A stretch of DNA of 34,726 bases from CAZFXZ01 sp964523165 (GTDB taxonomy: Bacteria > Patescibacteriota > Patescibacteriia > JACRDY01), in contig CAZFXZ010000003.1 of NCBI GenBank assembly GCA_964523165.1, positions 1 through 34,726 on the forward strand, read 5' to 3'. The translations under genes and the position numbers were made by a program. Of this stretch, positions 15,510-22,796 are shown piece by piece. The notes beneath the pieces are model-generated. The model saw only the letters and a program-made list of their open reading frames with translations, ran no database searches and was not told where the DNA came from. The first letter of the stretch is position 1. The number at the start of each line of letters is the position of its first letter.

Positions 15510-17082
15510 AGAAAAGAAAGAAAGAAATGTCGTTTGCTTGATCATCATCGGGCTGATACTTTTAAGCGTTGCTCCGCAATTAATTGGGGCATGGCGAGCC
15601 AATGACGAATATGTTTTTACCGGGACAAATTTCACTCAAACTTACGATTATCCTGTCTATTTGTCGTCGATCGAACAAGCCCGCCAAGGAAATTTTTTAT
15701 CACTTAATCTGTATACATCTGAAAATCAACGCGCGGTGTTGTTTAGTCCGTTGTGGTGGGTGTTGGGCAATATTAGTCGTCTGACAACGTTATCGCCGAT
15801 CATAATCTTTCATCTGGCTCGGGCTTTGTCGGGCGGTTTGTTGTTGGCGGCTCTTTACTGGTTGACCGGCAAAATGTTTGCCGATAGTCGTCAGCGTCTT
15901 ATGGCTTTGTTGGTGGTGGGGGCCAGCTCTGGTTGGGGAACTTGGGCTTTTTTGCAATCCGGAGCCTTGCAAAGTTGGTCGGAAATTTTTTATCGGGCAC
16001 CGATTGATTTGTGGGTGTCGGAAGCTAACACTTTTTTGACGCTTTACCATTCGCCACTCTTTATCGTCAGTCAATTATTGTTGGTGGTCATAATGTTTTC
16101 TTGGCTAGAAAAAAAGTATCAATGGTGGTTGCCGTTGGCCAGTGGCCTGTTGGCGCTTTTGCACCCCTATGATGTTTTTATTGTCACTGTCGTAGGCGGC
16201 CTGTGGTTGATTGGGCAAATTTTTTATAAAACAACGACTCGCCAACAACTGGTCAATTTGACATTAACAGCCGCGGGTATCGTACCAGTGATTTTTTATT
16301 ATCAACACTTTGTTTTAACGGAAAGTGTCATGGCCGGTTGGGCGGCGCGCAACATCACCTTGACCCCGCCCTTGATAAATTGGTTGTTGGGCTATGGCTG
16401 GCTCATCCCCTTGGCCGTTATCGGTCTGGTGAAAATAAAAAAAGACATTAATCAGTGTTGGCTGATGATAATATTGTGGTTAGTCAGCGCTGTTTTATTG
16501 TTAAGCGCGCCTCTAGATATTGCCAGACGTTTTAGCAATGGTTTGCATATCCCCTTAAGCTTATTGGCCGCGCGCGGTGGTTGGGACATATTATTGTTTT
16601 TAAAAAATCGTTTTGTCTGGCGGGCGATTTTTATTTGGATTGTGGGCGGCGGATTATTTTTAACCAATATAACTATTGTGGCTCAAGATATTTATAGTTA
16701 TCAAAATTACACTTTGCCAAATTATTTACCCCAAGATTATTACAATGGCGCGCGCTGGCTAGCCAACAACACTTTGGTCGATAGTGCGATCTTGGCTGAA
16801 CCCAGTCTGGGTAATTTGCTGCCGGCTTTTAGCGGCCGACGAGTTTTTGTCGGGCATGGTCATCAAACGATTGATTTTGAAAAAAAATCTCAAGCTTGGC
16901 AAGATTTTTTGTCGAGCAACGATGATGATGAACATAAAAAAAATTGGCTACACCAAATGGGAGTTGACTATTTGTGGTTTGATCAACAAACTGCCAAAAC
17001 CAGCTCATTTTTGCCCGGACAAAAAAAATACTTACAGCCGGCGTGGATCAGTCCAAGCTTGACTATTTATCGTCTAGAGTAA
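15496..17082 (+). CDS. Polytopic membrane protein, probable GT-C family
   Basis: 528 residues, about ten membrane helices, then a soluble extracytoplasmic C-terminal region of about 120 residues (AQDIYSYQNYTLPNYLPQDYYNGARWLANNT...). The first external loop has RANDEYVFTGTNFTQTYDYPVYLSSIEQARQG, carrying acidic residues where GT-C enzymes place the catalytic Asp/Glu, and LYHSPLFIVSQ and LLHPYDVFIVTV resemble related CPR membrane proteins. A surface-glycan role is inferred from topology and the preceding gene. The 3' end overlaps the convergent DUF2079 gene by 20 bp, with no room for a separate terminator. Confidence 0.7.
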   Translation: MPLFKEKKERNVVCLIIIGLILLSVAPQLIGAWRANDEYVFTGTNFTQTYDYPVYLSSIEQARQGNFLSLNLYTSENQRAVLFSPLWWVLGNISRLTTLSPIIIFHLARALSGGLLLAALYWLTGKMFADSRQRLMALLVVGASSGWGTWAFLQSGALQSWSEIFYRAPIDLWVSEANTFLTLYHSPLFIVSQLLLVVIMFSWLEKKYQWWLPLASGLLALLHPYDVFIVTVVGGLWLIGQIFYKTTTRQQLVNLTLTAAGIVPVIFYYQHFVLTESVMAGWAARNITLTPPLINWLLGYGWLIPLAVIGLVKIKKDINQCWLMIILWLVSAVLLLSAPLDIARRFSNGLHIPLSLLAARGGWDILLFLKNRFVWRAIFIWIVGGGLFLTNITIVAQDIYSYQNYTLPNYLPQDYYNGARWLANNTLVDSAILAEPSLGNLLPAFSGRRVFVGHGHQTIDFEKKSQAWQDFLSSNDDDEHKKNWLHQMGVDYLWFDQQTAKTSSFLPGQKKYLQPAWISPSLTIYRLE

Positions 17083-18988
17083 AACAATTTGTCTGCAAGC
17101 TGGTCAGTGAGTCACTGACGGGGGCCAAGCCGCGACTGGCGTTGATTTGTACACCTCCGATGATTTTGACCAAATCCAAACAAAATTTTATATCGCTAGA
17201 TTGTGGTTGGGGCCAAGATAAATGATAATCGCTCCGAGTTGATTGTCGAGAAGGAGAAAAGATATCGGCTAGACCGTAGGCGATGGGCAGGAGTCGACTG
17301 GCGGTGGTTTGATCGTGGTTATCAACCAATCGCACTTGCCAAGCTGTGACAGTATCTTGAGATTTGGCGTTTTGAAAATCACAACTAAAATCTAATTGGC
17401 TGGTGGGCGGGAATAATCTTTGGCAGTCAGCCAGAGATTTTTGATTTTGATAATCTTGAATGTTGATTGGTAGGGGATTTTTGTCAGTATTTTTTTGCAG
17501 TAAAAAAACACTATCGACCGCCTCAACGAGACGAAAGTTTTTGGTGATCAAAAAATTTTGTAAATTGTCGGTGCTGTTTAGCAAGGCCGGGCGGTAAAAA
17601 TTGTTTGGCCAATATTGCAATTGATAAGTTAAGATTTCGTCAAAATTGATGATGGCGTAGTCAATGTCATCACTGAGCGTAAATTTTTGCTGGGAATATT
17701 GTTGTTGACCGATAAAGACGTAATTTAAAGCTACGACGTTTGGACGACTGGACAGAGCGGGCAAAAATTCATAACTGGCGACCACGCCGGCTTGGGCTGG
17801 GATTTTGTCGAGTAGGGCTTTTTGAGCTGTTATGACATTTAGCGGCCGCGAGGTTTGTAAAATATTTGGTCCGATCATAATTGTGGTATAGAGCAGACAA
17901 ACCCCGGCCATGATCAAAATAAAATTATGATGATCGGGATAGCGTTTTAATAAAACCGGTGCGGCGTAAAGCGAGCTGACGAAAAGACCGATCATCAAGG
18001 GTAGGGCGTAATGAGTTTGAAAGATTAAAGCTCCGCCGCCCGGTGCGCCCAAAATAATTGGCAGTAACGGCAAGCTCGACAGCCACCAGTAATGTGGTTT
18101 GAGTAAGGGCAAAAACAAACAGGACAACAACAAGCCCAAGACCATTTCCAGATTGCCGATCGTCAAAAAATGTTTCAATAGCAAACCGGGCTTAAGAAAA
18201 GAAGTTTGTAAAATTTCCCACCAGCCGTTACCCAGCCAACTGTAATAAATAAAAAATTTGTAATGAGTGTCGGGGTTAAAATAAGCGATGATTTTTAAAC
18301 TGGCTACCAACCAAAAAGCGCTTAGAGCAAAAATCGGCATCAGCCAGGCCCAATTTATTTTTTGCTGATTTTTCCAGTCGTCAAAAAATATAAAAATACC
18401 CAAGCTGGCTAAAACTAAAGCCATGTCTTCGCGAACCAACAACAGTAAAATGGCGGTCAAAAAAAATGGCCAGTATTTTTTTTCTAACCAAAAATAAAAC
18501 AACCCAAAACCCAACAACGGCACCAAAGATAAAAAATGAAATTCATAAAAAGCCGCGTTTAAAACAACCGGATTAAAAAGATAAAATATTACGGCCAGCA
18601 GTGCAACCTTTTCTTTTGACCAAATTTTTTTAGCGATCAAATACAGCGGCATGGCACCCAAACTAATTAATATTACTTGTATGATGACTAGGCCCCAAGC
18701 GCTTTGACCCAGTAGGACATAAAATGGCAAGAGCAAGAGCAAGATCGGCGAAAAGTGATCGCCCAGATAAGAGCTGGGGTGGATGGATGAGGCAAAGGGC
18801 GCGCCGTGAGCGGTGTTATAAAAAGCTTGATTGATAATACTCAGGTCTAGGGCGTTATAACCTAAAACGTAGTATTTGTAAGAAACTAGAGCGCCAACCA
18901 CAATGATATAAAACAAAATAAAACCGGTCAGCCAGTGCTGGGCCGAGTAAAAATCGACTATTTTTCTTAATTTAGCTTGTATTGACAT
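17063..18988 (-). CDS. DUF2079-type polytopic membrane protein
   Basis: 641 residues. The N-terminal two-thirds holds about ten membrane helices with DUF2079 signatures: GYNALDLSIINQAFYNTAHG, SSYLGDHFSPILLLLLPFY, FNPVVLNAAFYEFHFLSLVP and LLVREDMALVLASLG. The last 230 residues form an extracytoplasmic domain (DKIPAQAGVVASYEFLPALSSRPNVV...). DUF2079 proteins are GT-C-like and have been suggested to handle lipid-linked sugars. The start overlaps the TTGACA box at 18982-18987, which may serve tRNA-Gly on the other strand. Convergent with the 15496 gene. Activity is inferred only. Confidence 0.82.
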   Translation of the reverse strand: MSIQAKLRKIVDFYSAQHWLTGFILFYIIVVGALVSYKYYVLGYNALDLSIINQAFYNTAHGAPFASSIHPSSYLGDHFSPILLLLLPFYVLLGQSAWGLVIIQVILISLGAMPLYLIAKKIWSKEKVALLAVIFYLFNPVVLNAAFYEFHFLSLVPLLGFGLFYFWLEKKYWPFFLTAILLLLVREDMALVLASLGIFIFFDDWKNQQKINWAWLMPIFALSAFWLVASLKIIAYFNPDTHYKFFIYYSWLGNGWWEILQTSFLKPGLLLKHFLTIGNLEMVLGLLLSCLFLPLLKPHYWWLSSLPLLPIILGAPGGGALIFQTHYALPLMIGLFVSSLYAAPVLLKRYPDHHNFILIMAGVCLLYTTIMIGPNILQTSRPLNVITAQKALLDKIPAQAGVVASYEFLPALSSRPNVVALNYVFIGQQQYSQQKFTLSDDIDYAIINFDEILTYQLQYWPNNFYRPALLNSTDNLQNFLITKNFRLVEAVDSVFLLQKNTDKNPLPINIQDYQNQKSLADCQRLFPPTSQLDFSCDFQNAKSQDTVTAWQVRLVDNHDQTTASRLLPIAYGLADIFSPSRQSTRSDYHLSWPQPQSSDIKFCLDLVKIIGGVQINASRGLAPVSDSLTSLQTNCFTLDDK

Positions 18989-19010
18989 TGGTTTAAAAAT
19001 CGCTTACGAT
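18982..19010 (+). promoter_or_regulatory. Possible promoter of tRNA-Gly
   Basis: TTGACA (18982-18987), 17 bp spacer, TACGAT (19005-19010), about 30 bp before the tRNA. The -35 lies inside the first codons of the divergent DUF2079 gene. A TATACA at 19023 is an alternative -10 without a -35. Confidence 0.4.
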
Positions 19011-19040
19011 TATCGCTGTCATTATACATTAGTAAGTTAT

Positions 19041-19116
19041 GCGGCGGTAGTTCAGTTGGTAGAACGCTTCCTTGCCAAGGAAGAGGTCGCCGGTTCGAGT
19101 CCGGTTCGCCGCTCCA
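19041..19116 (+). tRNA. tRNA-Gly (anticodon GCC)
   Basis: Complete cloverleaf with encoded CCA (19114-19116). Acceptor GCGGCGG pairs with TCGCCGC (one G-U), the D-arm has TTCAGTTGGTAGAAC, the anticodon loop is CTTGCCAAG with GCC, and the T-arm reads CCGGTTCGAGTCCGG (19090-19104). Confidence 0.97.
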
Positions 19117-19127
19117 ATAAAAAATAG

Positions 19128-19162
19128 AGAGGTCGTCCCGCAAGGCGGGATTCGCCGCTCCA
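19128..19162 (+). pseudogene. Partial 3' copy of tRNA-Gly with the T-arm replaced by a palindrome
   Basis: AGAGGTCG (19128-19135) and TTCGCCGCTCCA (19151-19162) are identical to tRNA-Gly 19082-19089 and 19105-19116. Between them the 15-nt T-arm is exchanged for a 15-nt hairpin, TCCCGC-AAG-GCGGGA (19136-19150). It sits 11 bp after the intact tRNA. It is presumably not a functional tRNA, since the anticodon half is absent. Confidence 0.85.
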
Positions 19163-19195
19163 ATGACATTAAAGAGTAGTTGGTAATTTGTAGTT

Positions 19196-19263
19196 AGTAG
19201 TTAGGATGTTATGATAAGGCCGTTGCCCTAATTACAAAATACGAATTGCTAACTACTTTTTTT
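19196..19263 (+). repeat. Long-loop inverted repeat ending in a T-run (possible terminator)
   Basis: AGTAGTTAG (19196-19204) pairs with CTAACTACT (19249-19257), followed by six T. The loop is 44 nt. It could end transcription from tRNA-Gly before the tRNA-Leu copy; the long loop makes this uncertain. Confidence 0.4.
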
Positions 19264-19265
19264 GA

Positions 19266-19313
19266 GCCGAGGTGGCGGAACTGTCCCGAAGGGACCCCTT
19301 CGGGGGTAGACGC
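19266..19313 (+). pseudogene. Partial 5' copy of tRNA-Leu with a double hairpin in the D-loop
   Basis: 18 nt (19266-19283) and 8 nt (19306-19313) match the first 26 nt of tRNA-Leu (19572-19597) exactly. A 22-nt insert (19284-19305) forms two adjacent hairpins, TCCC-GAA-GGGA and CCCC-TTC-GGGG, within the D-loop. The copy stops at the end of the D-stem, and the GIY-YIG start codon follows 3 bp later. Confidence 0.88.
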
Positions 19314-19316
19314 TTT

Positions 19317-19571
19317 ATGAAATATTATGTTTATATATTAAAATCAAAAAATAAGAATTGGTTTTATATTGGTTGCACTAAAGATCTTAACAAGCGATTA
19401 GAAAAACATAATAAAGGAGCTGTTAGGTCTACTAAGGCCTATAAACAATTTGAACCAATATTCATGAGAGAATTTGAAAATTTAAGCCAAGCTAGAAAAT
19501 ATGAAGATCATTTAAAATCACCCAAAGGTTATTTAGAAAAATTAGAAATTATAAAAAAATATAAAGATTAA
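19317..19571 (+). CDS. GIY-YIG nuclease domain mini-protein (URI/UPF0213 type)
   Basis: 84 residues: MKYYVYILKS with the GIY-equivalent YVY (4-6), WFYIGCTKDLNKRLEKHNKG (YIG 17-19, Arg27, His31/Asn32), and QARKYEDHLKS with the likely metal-binding Glu63. This is a bare GIY-YIG endonuclease domain without a DNA-binding extension. ATG 19317 is chosen because the upstream in-frame extension would translate the tRNA fragment. The gene is AT-rich and has no SD. It lies between a palindrome-bearing fragment of tRNA-Leu and the intact tRNA-Leu, which begins 1 bp after its stop. Such mini-proteins are common in CPR genomes; a homing-like role at tRNA genes is my inference from position. Confidence 0.88.
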   Translation: MKYYVYILKSKNKNWFYIGCTKDLNKRLEKHNKGAVRSTKAYKQFEPIFMREFENLSQARKYEDHLKSPKGYLEKLEIIKKYKD

Positions 19572-19660
19572 GCCGAGGTGGCGGAACTGGTAGACGCGAA
19601 GGACTTAAAATCCTTTGAGAATTAAATCTCGTGCGGGTTCGATTCCCGCTCTCGGCACCA
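19572..19660 (+). tRNA. tRNA-Leu (anticodon TAA)
   Basis: Class II tRNA with encoded CCA (19658-19660). Acceptor GCCGAGG pairs with TCTCGGC, the anticodon loop CTTAAAA sits in stem AAGGA/TCCTT, a long variable arm is present (TGAGAATTAAATCTCG), and the T-arm reads GCGGGTTCGATTCCCGC. Confidence 0.97.
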
Positions 19661-19665
19661 CAAAA

Positions 19666-19692
19666 CCCATCCGTGAAGGATGGAGTTTTTTT
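19666..19692 (+). terminator. Terminator of tRNA-Leu
   Basis: CCATCC (19667-19672) pairs with GGATGG (19678-19683) around GTGAA, followed by AG and a T-run. Confidence 0.8.
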
Positions 19693-19694
19693 AT

Positions 19695-19728
19695 TAAAAA
19701 ACCCCAATTGGTAAAAACCACGGGGTTT
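19695..19728 (-). terminator. Terminator of the dihydroorotase gene
   Basis: Minus-strand stem AAACCCC/GGGGTTT (19722-19728 with 19699-19705) followed by TTTT. It lies back to back with the tRNA-Leu terminator. Confidence 0.75.
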
Positions 19729-19739
19729 AGAATAGACGC

Positions 19740-20768
19740 TCAGGCCACGCGCCACTCCAGAGTTTCGCCGCTCCAGAAAGGCACGACGCCGGCGATTTCG
19801 GCCGGCACCATCCAGGGGTCGACGTACAGTTCGATGGTCTGGTCGGTGGCTGGGAGTTTGTGAAACTCCCGGAAAAAACCGGAGGTAAAGCCGGCCAGTC
19901 CGCCCAAGACGTTGTATGTATTAAAGATCTCTGCCAGTCCGGGCAGTAAGACCGGCGCGGAAAACACCCCACACGAGCCATGGCCCGATTCTTTTTTGAT
20001 CCGCAGATGCGGCGCCGAGTCGGAGCCCAGCATAAATCGGGGATGGCCGTCGAATACGACTTCTTGCAAAGCCCGCCGGTCGCCGGGGTTTTTTGGTACG
20101 GGCATGCACATATTGTGCGGCCGCGTGCCGGTGCCGATGACATCATCGAGCGTACAGATGAGATGATGAAGCGTGATGGTGGCCGCCACGCCGGTTCGAG
20201 CCGACTTGATCATTTCGACGCCCGCCTTGGTCGAGACGTGTTCGAGCACGACGCGCAGTTTGTCGAATTTTTTGATCAACTCGACAAACATCGGCAGAAA
20301 ATTGCTCTCACGATCCATGATCGTTGAGTCAGGCGTGGCGTGCTCGCCATGGATGAGCAGAGGCATGTCCAGATCGGACATGGCGGCCAGCACTTTGCCG
20401 ATGTGACGAGCGGCCAGATCGGCCGGCCCGGACGAAGAATTGGTCGTCATGCCGCGCGGGTAGACCTTGACGGCAAAGACTCCGGCCTGATGAGCTTGCT
20501 CGATCATGTCCGGCTTTGTGTCGTCGGTCAGATATATGGTCATCAGTGGTTGGAAGTCATGATGACCGGCCATTCGGCAAGCGTCGATGATGCTCTGTTT
20601 GTACGTCCTCGCTTCGACCGCCGTGGTGATCGGCGGCGTCAGGTTGGGCATGACCACGGCGGCGGCGAAATCTCTGGCCGTCAGCGGCGCGACGGCTGTC
20701 AGCATGGCGTGGTCGCGAAAATGGACATGGCCATCGATCGGCCGCGGGATCATCATGTGGTCTGTCAC
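19740..20768 (-). CDS. pyrC: Dihydroorotase, class II (E. coli PyrC type)
   Basis: 342 residues, GTG start set by a strong SD (AAAGGAGG, 5 bp spacing). Zinc and catalytic residues follow the E. coli pattern: DGHVHFRD (His14, His16), AVKVYPRGMTTNS (carboxylated Lys101), IHGE (His140), LEHVST (His177) and GSDSAPH (Asp250). It cyclises carbamoyl-aspartate to dihydroorotate in pyrimidine synthesis. It stands alone with its own promoter and terminator and without other pyr genes in the window. The gene is richer in G and C than the housekeeping genes and SD-led, like the orphan cassettes, which may point to acquisition by transfer. Fully motif-complete, so probably active. Confidence 0.95.
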   Translation of the reverse strand: MTDHMMIPRPIDGHVHFRDHAMLTAVAPLTARDFAAAVVMPNLTPPITTAVEARTYKQSIIDACRMAGHHDFQPLMTIYLTDDTKPDMIEQAHQAGVFAVKVYPRGMTTNSSSGPADLAARHIGKVLAAMSDLDMPLLIHGEHATPDSTIMDRESNFLPMFVELIKKFDKLRVVLEHVSTKAGVEMIKSARTGVAATITLHHLICTLDDVIGTGTRPHNMCMPVPKNPGDRRALQEVVFDGHPRFMLGSDSAPHLRIKKESGHGSCGVFSAPVLLPGLAEIFNTYNVLGGLAGFTSGFFREFHKLPATDQTIELYVDPWMVPAEIAGVVPFWSGETLEWRVA

Positions 20769-20804
20769 GGCAACCTCCTTTATGGGTTGTGAAGATCTGG
20801 TCGC

Positions 20805-20833
20805 ATCTAATCACAACCACCCTAATTTTGCAA
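20805..20833 (-). promoter_or_regulatory. Promoter of pyrC
   Basis: TTGCAA (20833-20828), 17 bp spacer, TTAGAT (20810-20805). The leader before GTG 20768 would be about 30 nt. Confidence 0.45.
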
Positions 20834-20838
20834 GATTA

Positions 20839-20867
20839 TTGACAAAACATTATGGCCAGAGTAAATT
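20839..20867 (+). promoter_or_regulatory. Promoter in the pyrC/21046 spacer
   Basis: TTGACA (20839-20844), 17 bp spacer, TAAATT (20862-20867). It is divergent from the pyrC promoter. Transcripts would meet a weak hairpin (20921-20935) plus T5 and then the strong terminator at 20978-21001 before reaching the 21046 gene. Confidence 0.55.
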
Positions 20868-20977
20868 ACAAAATAATATGCTAAGTTACAATCTCGGTTT
20901 GATTGTCAGCTTGATTATCGCCTCACGGCGCGAGGTTTTTGTGGCTTAGATACAGAGAGCAGTTAGCGATTACCACA

Positions 20978-21001
20978 AACCTCGCTTCGGCGAGGTTTTT
21001 T
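20978..21001 (+). terminator. Terminator or attenuator ahead of the 21046 gene
   Basis: 8-bp stem AACCTCGC/GCGAGGTT with a TTCG tetraloop, then TTTT. It lies about 45 bp upstream of the 21046 start. Nothing between the two looks like a strong promoter. Confidence 0.75.
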
Positions 21002-21045
21002 GATAGAGCCGTTCTTTTTGGTCACCACATCACAGGAGGTTTTGG

Positions 21046-21672
21046 ATGAAAGCTTGTCGCAAGGATGTTGGTCCATTTTCTGACCAACATGATCTGACTA
21101 CGGCCTTGCCAACACAGTGGCAAATCTTGGCCGACGCCGGTGCGGCTGCCGTCATGCGCTGGACTGACAAAAGGCTGTTGGATCACTGTCGCAAGCTGAC
21201 CGAGCAAGCTGGGCAAAATGATCTGCCTTTGCAAGTTTGCGCCGTAATCCCCATGCGGAGTCAAAGAGTCGTCGGGTCGAATATGGTCCGGCGCCATGAA
21301 GTTGATCACGTCTCCGACTTTGAGGCCGTGCCGACTCGGCCGTATGTGATTTGCGGTCTGACGTTGAGCTGGGAATCTCTGCTGCGCGTCCCGCCGTATA
21401 TGGCGGATAAGATTCTCAAAAACACCAATCAGCAGTATGGTTCAAAGGCTCGCGGCCTGACGCTGGCTGAGGGTGTCTGCTTGGCCCTGGCCTATCCTCG
21501 ACTGCTGAACAGTGTCTCGATGTCACTGATCGGCTCGTGTGTCGGCACCAATCACATCACGACGATTCGGCGTGGAGAAGATGGCGCTATCGTCGTCGAG
21601 CCCCTACACTGGGGGGAGACGCCGATGGGACAAAACATCACGCCATGCTGCGAAGGAGTCGTTGCGCTTTAA
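21046..21672 (+). CDS. Hypothetical protein, possibly DUF5701-like, 208 aa
   Basis: ATG 21046 has a strong SD (AGGAGG, about 6 bp spacing). The N-terminal half (MKACRKDVGPFSDQHDLTTA...) is unrecognised. The C-terminal half (RPYVICGLTLSWESLLRVPPYMADKIL... GLTLAEGVCLALAYPRLLNSVSMSLIGSCVG) resembles, from memory, DUF5701-type proteins, which carry a 'L T..EGIAL....P..L......L.GSR' pattern. No membrane segment or enzyme motif is visible. It ends before a strong terminator. No local promoter is evident, so expression may depend on read-through of the hairpins in its 5' region. Function unknown. Confidence 0.7.
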   Translation: MKACRKDVGPFSDQHDLTTALPTQWQILADAGAAAVMRWTDKRLLDHCRKLTEQAGQNDLPLQVCAVIPMRSQRVVGSNMVRRHEVDHVSDFEAVPTRPYVICGLTLSWESLLRVPPYMADKILKNTNQQYGSKARGLTLAEGVCLALAYPRLLNSVSMSLIGSCVGTNHITTIRRGEDGAIVVEPLHWGETPMGQNITPCCEGVVAL

Positions 21673-21698
21673 CCGTTTTACCAAAAACGGTTTTTTTA
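21671..21698 (+). terminator. Terminator of the 21046 gene
   Basis: 9-bp stem AACCGTTTT/AAAACGGTT (21671-21679 with 21684-21692) and a T-run to 21697. Confidence 0.85.
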
Positions 21699-21723
21699 TC
21701 CCGTCGTTCGCGAGCGACGGGAT
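21698..21723 (+). repeat. Palindromic repeat of the TCCCG...CGGGA class
   Basis: A 12-bp near-perfect stem (ATCCCGTCG... against CGACGGGAT, one G-T pair) with a 2-nt loop, directly after the terminator T-run and 10 bp before the ruvB -35. It has the same TCCCG...CGGGA ends as the hairpins in the tRNA-Gly and tRNA-Leu copies. Confidence 0.7.
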
Positions 21724-21732
21724 TTATTTGGC

Positions 21733-21761
21733 TTGTTTTTTGCTCATAAAAAAGCTAAACT
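21733..21761 (+). promoter_or_regulatory. Promoter of ruvB, giving a leaderless or near-leaderless mRNA
   Basis: TTGTTT (21733-21738), 17 bp spacer, TAAACT (21756-21761). The ATG at 21770 is 8 bp beyond the -10, so transcription starts at or next to it. No SD. Confidence 0.6.
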
Positions 21762-21769
21762 AGCACTAT

Positions 21770-22795
21770 ATGATTACTTCTGACGATCGTCTGGTCGCTC
21801 CCAGTGAAGCCGATAATGAAATCGAGCTCGAGGTCGGTTTGCGGCCTAAAACTTTAGCTGAATATGTCGGCCAACAAAAGATCAAAAACAATCTAGAGAT
21901 TTTTATGGCCGCGGCCAAAAAACGTGGCGAGCCGCTTGAGCATGTTTTGCTTTATGGTCCGCCGGGCTTGGGTAAAACCACCTTGGCTCACATCATTGCC
22001 AGTGAAATGGGGGCTAATATTCGCGTGACTTCCGGTCCGGCGATTGAACGCTCGGGCGACCTAGCGGCCATTTTGACCAATTTAGCCGATGGCGATGTCT
22101 TGTTTATCGACGAAATTCATCGTCTAAATAAAGTTGTGGAAGAAATATTGTATCCGGCCATGGAAGATTACGCTCTAGATATTGTCATCGGCAAAGGACC
22201 GTCGGCCAAAACCTTGCGCTTGGCTTTGCCAAAATTTACGATCATTGGCGCTACGACCAAAGTTGGCTCGCTGTCATCGCCGTTGCGCGATCGTTTTGGC
22301 AATATTTATCATTTGGATTTTTATCAAGATGATGAAATTGAAAAAATTATTAAACGATCAGCCAAAATATTAAACATTGATTGTCAGCCAGCCGCCGGCG
22401 CGCTGATCGCCAGTCGGGCTCGCAAGACGCCGCGCATCGCCAACCGCTTACTCAAACGCGTCCGCGACTTTGCGGAAATCAAAGGCAGTGGCACGATCAC
22501 CGTCGAGTCAACCAATCAAGCTTTGGATATGCTTGAGGTTGATGGTTTTGGTTTGGACGCTGTCGATCGTCGTTTGCTCGAAGTCATCATTGATAAATTT
22601 GCCGGTGGGCCGGTCGGTCTGGGCACAATCGCGGCGGCCATCTCCGAAGAGGTTGAAACCATCGAAGATGTTTATGAGCCGTTTTTAATGCAAATGGGTT
22701 TTTTGTCACGCACGCCGCGGGGACGCATGGCCACGGATTTGGCTTACAGTCATCTGGGTCGTCACAAGACGGCTACGCAAAAAATGATCATTTGA
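21770..22795 (+). CDS. ruvB: Holliday junction branch migration helicase RuvB
   Basis: 341 residues, usual length. It starts near RPKTLAEYVGQQKIKNNL, has Walker A GPPGLGKT (63-70), Walker B FIDEIHRLN (about 112-120), sensor IIGATTKVGSLSSPLRDRFG with the arginine finger, and the C-terminal winged-helix segment FLSRTPRGRMAT. It is the hexameric AAA+ motor that drives branch migration with RuvA and delivers junctions to RuvC (9800). First gene of a plus-strand operon; ends 1 bp before the next start. Confidence 0.97.
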   Translation: MITSDDRLVAPSEADNEIELEVGLRPKTLAEYVGQQKIKNNLEIFMAAAKKRGEPLEHVLLYGPPGLGKTTLAHIIASEMGANIRVTSGPAIERSGDLAAILTNLADGDVLFIDEIHRLNKVVEEILYPAMEDYALDIVIGKGPSAKTLRLALPKFTIIGATTKVGSLSSPLRDRFGNIYHLDFYQDDEIEKIIKRSAKILNIDCQPAAGALIASRARKTPRIANRLLKRVRDFAEIKGSGTITVESTNQALDMLEVDGFGLDAVDRRLLEVIIDKFAGGPVGLGTIAAAISEEVETIEDVYEPFLMQMGFLSRTPRGRMATDLAYSHLGRHKTATQKMII

Positions 22796-22796
22796 T

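Noticed and set aside
19272..19316. N-terminal extension of the GIY-YIG ORF
   Set aside because: These 15 codons are the tRNA-Leu fragment and its palindrome; the domain starts at Met 19317.
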